64,000 nt of DNA from Aquibium pacificus (GTDB lineage Bacteria; Pseudomonadota; Alphaproteobacteria; Rhizobiales; Rhizobiaceae): contig NZ_JBDPGJ010000001.1 in the NCBI RefSeq assembly GCF_040839445.1, positions 1,054,001 to 1,118,000 on the forward strand, written 5' to 3'. Below are positions 62,453 through 64,000 of the stretch, piece after piece; the first letter of the stretch is position 1, and each line of letters begins with the position of its first letter. Under the pieces are notes generated by a model. It saw only the letters and a program-made list of their open reading frames with translations, had not been told where the DNA came from and did not search any database. The position numbers and the translations under genes are program-made.

Positions 62453-62952
62453 GATCCGGCCCGGTCCCCCGGCCGCGTCGCGTCCGGGAAGGCATCGATG
62501 GAGGCGAAGTAGGGCTTCAGATCGACGACCGGTGTGCCGTCCAGCACGTCGATGGCGTCGATGCCGACGACGCCCGCGGTCTCGTCGATGCTCACGATCC
62601 TCGCGACATGCATCCCAATCGGGTTCGGACGGGCAGGAGACCGCATGGAAAACACGCCGCGCGGTGCAGGCGCATGCCGGGGCGCCTGGATGATCAGGTT
62701 GCGCGGCGAGCGGTCGAGCCATGTCAGGATCACCACATGGCTGTAGCCGCTCAAGCCGAGCAGGCCGCGACGGTAGGTCTCGTCCAGTTCGATGCGTGCC
62801 GGCTTCCCGGTCTCGCGCGCGGCCGCCATGTTCTTCGGGCATTCGGTCCGGTCCGTCCACGGCGAGTGCACCCGGCCGATGAAGACCACCCCTGCATCCG
62901 TGGCGACGTCCGCCGGGTCCCGGGCCAGTTCCACTTCGCCTTCGCGCTTCAT
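62449..62952 (-). CDS. trmO: tRNA (N6-threonylcarbamoyladenosine37-N6)-methyltransferase TrmO (TsaA/UPF0066)
   Basis: A 167-residue TsaA/TrmO-family methyltransferase, the N-terminal beta-barrel catalytic domain only (E. coli TrmO has about 235 residues with an extra C-terminal part). Landmarks: FIGRVHSPWTDRTECPKN, VVILTWLDRSPRN and SMRSPARPNPIGMHVARI, the signature for SAM and tRNA binding. It methylates t6A37 in tRNA-Thr in the enzymes studied. Start ATG at 62952, divergent from the ArsR-methyltransferase gene. Short single-domain versions are common. Confidence 0.88.
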   Translation of the reverse strand: MKREGEVELARDPADVATDAGVVFIGRVHSPWTDRTECPKNMAAARETGKPARIELDETYRRGLLGLSGYSHVVILTWLDRSPRNLIIQAPRHAPAPRGVFSMRSPARPNPIGMHVARIVSIDETAGVVGIDAIDVLDGTPVVDLKPYFASIDAFPDATRPGDRAGS

Positions 62953-63015
62953 TGACCACTGCCTCCGATGGGGTCCGAACGGTTCGACGAGAAAGGTTGC
63001 ATCTTCACCCAGATT

Positions 63016-63037
63016 GATATAAACATATCTTTATATC
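63016..63037. promoter_or_regulatory. SahR-like operator upstream of the ArsR-methyltransferase gene
   Basis: GATATAAA (63016-63023) and TTTATATC (63030-63037) form a perfect 8-bp inverted repeat with the 6-nt spacer CATATC, 14 nt before the start codon. The AT-rich ATATAAA/TTTATAT wording agrees with SahR boxes in alphaproteobacteria as I remember them. It lies between trmO and the regulator and probably mediates autoregulation. Confidence 0.7.
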
Positions 63038-63051
63038 GTTTGGAGAACTGG

Positions 63052-64000
63052 ATGCTCACACGTCCGCTTACCGATCTTGAGACCTTCGTTGATAGCTTGA
63101 AGGCCGTCGCGGAATCCAGCCGCATGCGGATACTCTTCCTCCTGTCGCGCGGCGACCTGACGGTCTCGGACCTGACGGAAATCCTCAATCAGTCACAGCC
63201 GCGGGTTTCGCGCCATCTGAAGGTGCTTCTCGACGAGCGGCTGATCGGCCGCTACCAGGAAGGCTCCTGGGCCTATTTCCATCTTGCCGAACAGACCTTC
63301 GAACGCGAACTCGTCTCGGGCCTGATCTCGCGGATCGATTCCTCGCAGTCGCCCGTCGACCGGGACCTCGAGCGCCTAGAATCGGTCAAGCGCCGCCGTC
63401 AGGAGCGAGCTGCCTCCTATTTCCAGTCAAATGCCGCCAGCTGGGACCGTATCCGCTCGCTGCACGTGCCGGAGGAAGCCGTCGAGCATTCCATCGTCGA
63501 GCTGATCGGTGAAAAGCCCTTCCGCAGCATGCTCGATCTCGGCACCGGCACGGGAAGGATGCTCGAAATTCTTTCGCCGTTCTACCAGCACGGCATCGGG
63601 GTCGATATGTCGCGCGAGATGCTTGCCATCGCCCGCGCCAAGCTCGACGACGCGGGCATCACCAACGCGCAGGTCCGGCAGGGCGACATCTACGCTCCGC
63701 CGGCGGAACGCGACCAGTTCGACCTCGTCACCATCCATCAGGTCCTGCACTATCTCGACCAGCCGGGCCGCGCCATCGCGGAAGCCGGACGCGTGCTGCG
63801 CCCCTCCGGGCGGCTCCTGATCGTCGATTTCGCGCCGCACGAGGTGGAGTTCCTGCGCGAGGATCACGCGCATGTGCGCCTCGGCTTCACCGAACGCCAG
63901 ATTGCCGACTGGCTGGAAGAGGCTGCGCTCGATCTCGAAACGACGCTCGAATTCGAACCGCAGGGTATCGCCGGCGAGAACCTCACGGTGAAACTCTGGC
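63052..64000 (+). CDS. ArsR-family regulator fused to SAM methyltransferase domain (SahR-like; 3' end outside window)
   Basis: The first 316 codons of a fusion protein cut by the right edge. Residues about 8-85 form an ArsR winged helix (AVAESSRMRILFLLSRGDLTVSD, then QPRVSRHLKVLLDERLIGRY). From about 145 a class I methyltransferase fold follows: MLDLGTGTGRMLEIL (motif I), GVDMSREMLAIARAKL and LVTIHQVLHYLDQPGRAIAEA. In SahR-type proteins this domain senses S-adenosylhomocysteine and controls methionine-cycle genes (metF, metH, ahcY), which may lie just beyond the edge. Start ATG at 63052 with TTTGGAGAACTGG upstream. The repressor role is inferred. Confidence 0.85.
   Translation, partial: MLTRPLTDLETFVDSLKAVAESSRMRILFLLSRGDLTVSDLTEILNQSQPRVSRHLKVLLDERLIGRYQEGSWAYFHLAEQTFERELVSGLISRIDSSQSPVDRDLERLESVKRRRQERAASYFQSNAASWDRIRSLHVPEEAVEHSIVELIGEKPFRSMLDLGTGTGRMLEILSPFYQHGIGVDMSREMLAIARAKLDDAGITNAQVRQGDIYAPPAERDQFDLVTIHQVLHYLDQPGRAIAEAGRVLRPSGRLLIVDFAPHEVEFLREDHAHVRLGFTERQIADWLEEAALDLETTLEFEPQGIAGENLTVKLW

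Overview
The window is GC-rich DNA (roughly 65 % in most genes) from an alphaproteobacterium, most likely order Hyphomicrobiales (Rhizobiales) and close to the Mesorhizobium/Phyllobacteriaceae group. The signs are a complete Aap general amino-acid transporter in the order J-Q-M-P, a DUF982 protein, an ArsR-methyltransferase fusion with a SahR-like box, and dispersed palindromic elements of the kind common in rhizobial intergenic DNA. It reads as ordinary chromosome. I found no rRNA, tRNA, CRISPR array, complete insertion sequence, prophage or replication origin.

Layout. 1-2479: a fumarylacetoacetate-hydrolase-family gene cut by the left edge, divergent from a GntR/FCD regulator that overlaps an MFS transporter. 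2570-3760: a cystathionine beta-lyase. 4153-9187: aapJQMP followed by a DUF2459 protein. 9198-10677: an FAD monooxygenase and a small zinc-finger protein. 10844-15732: ppk-ppx, then convergent rnd. 15944-18190: a lower-GC accessory segment with two PD-(D/E)XK-type nucleases and a probable small upstream ORF, lying between rnd and the MFS-aspS-pcp block (18360-22288). 22568-24430: a lower-GC acyltransferase of the OafA/SGNH type. 24872-29149: an exported protein of unknown function, parC and a RidA-family protein. 29399-34492: a TetR regulator with an RND efflux adaptor and pump.

34563-39364: a phenylacetyl-CoA epoxidase operon, paaA-(DUF3291)-paaBCDE, divergent from a PaaI-like thioesterase. 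In paaD a palindromic repeat has entered the reading frame and is predicted to be translated as about 55 extra residues. 39540-41106: a lower-GC membrane-protein gene and an apparently gene-free stretch. 41107-43937: a ThDP enzyme translationally coupled to a CaiB/BaiF CoA-transferase. 44040-44749: a Phd/VapC-type toxin-antitoxin pair. 44824-46368: a lysophospholipase-like hydrolase and two small proteins. 46618-49247: an NMT1/SsuA-type ABC importer. 49362-55086: RNase T2, an SDR protein, a DEAD-box helicase and divergent ettA.

55136-64000: a cupin divergent from a LysR regulator, a large inverted-repeat pair, a small conserved-looking hypothetical protein, tam, a FabH-like ketosynthase with a MOSC protein, a TPR membrane protein, DUF2293 overlapping trmO, and a SahR-like ArsR-methyltransferase gene cut by the right edge.

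The observations most worth following are the translated repeat inside paaD, the two-nuclease accessory locus, the repeat family as a whole, and several well-formed operator-like palindromes upstream of the tetR-efflux, paa and ArsR-methyltransferase genes.
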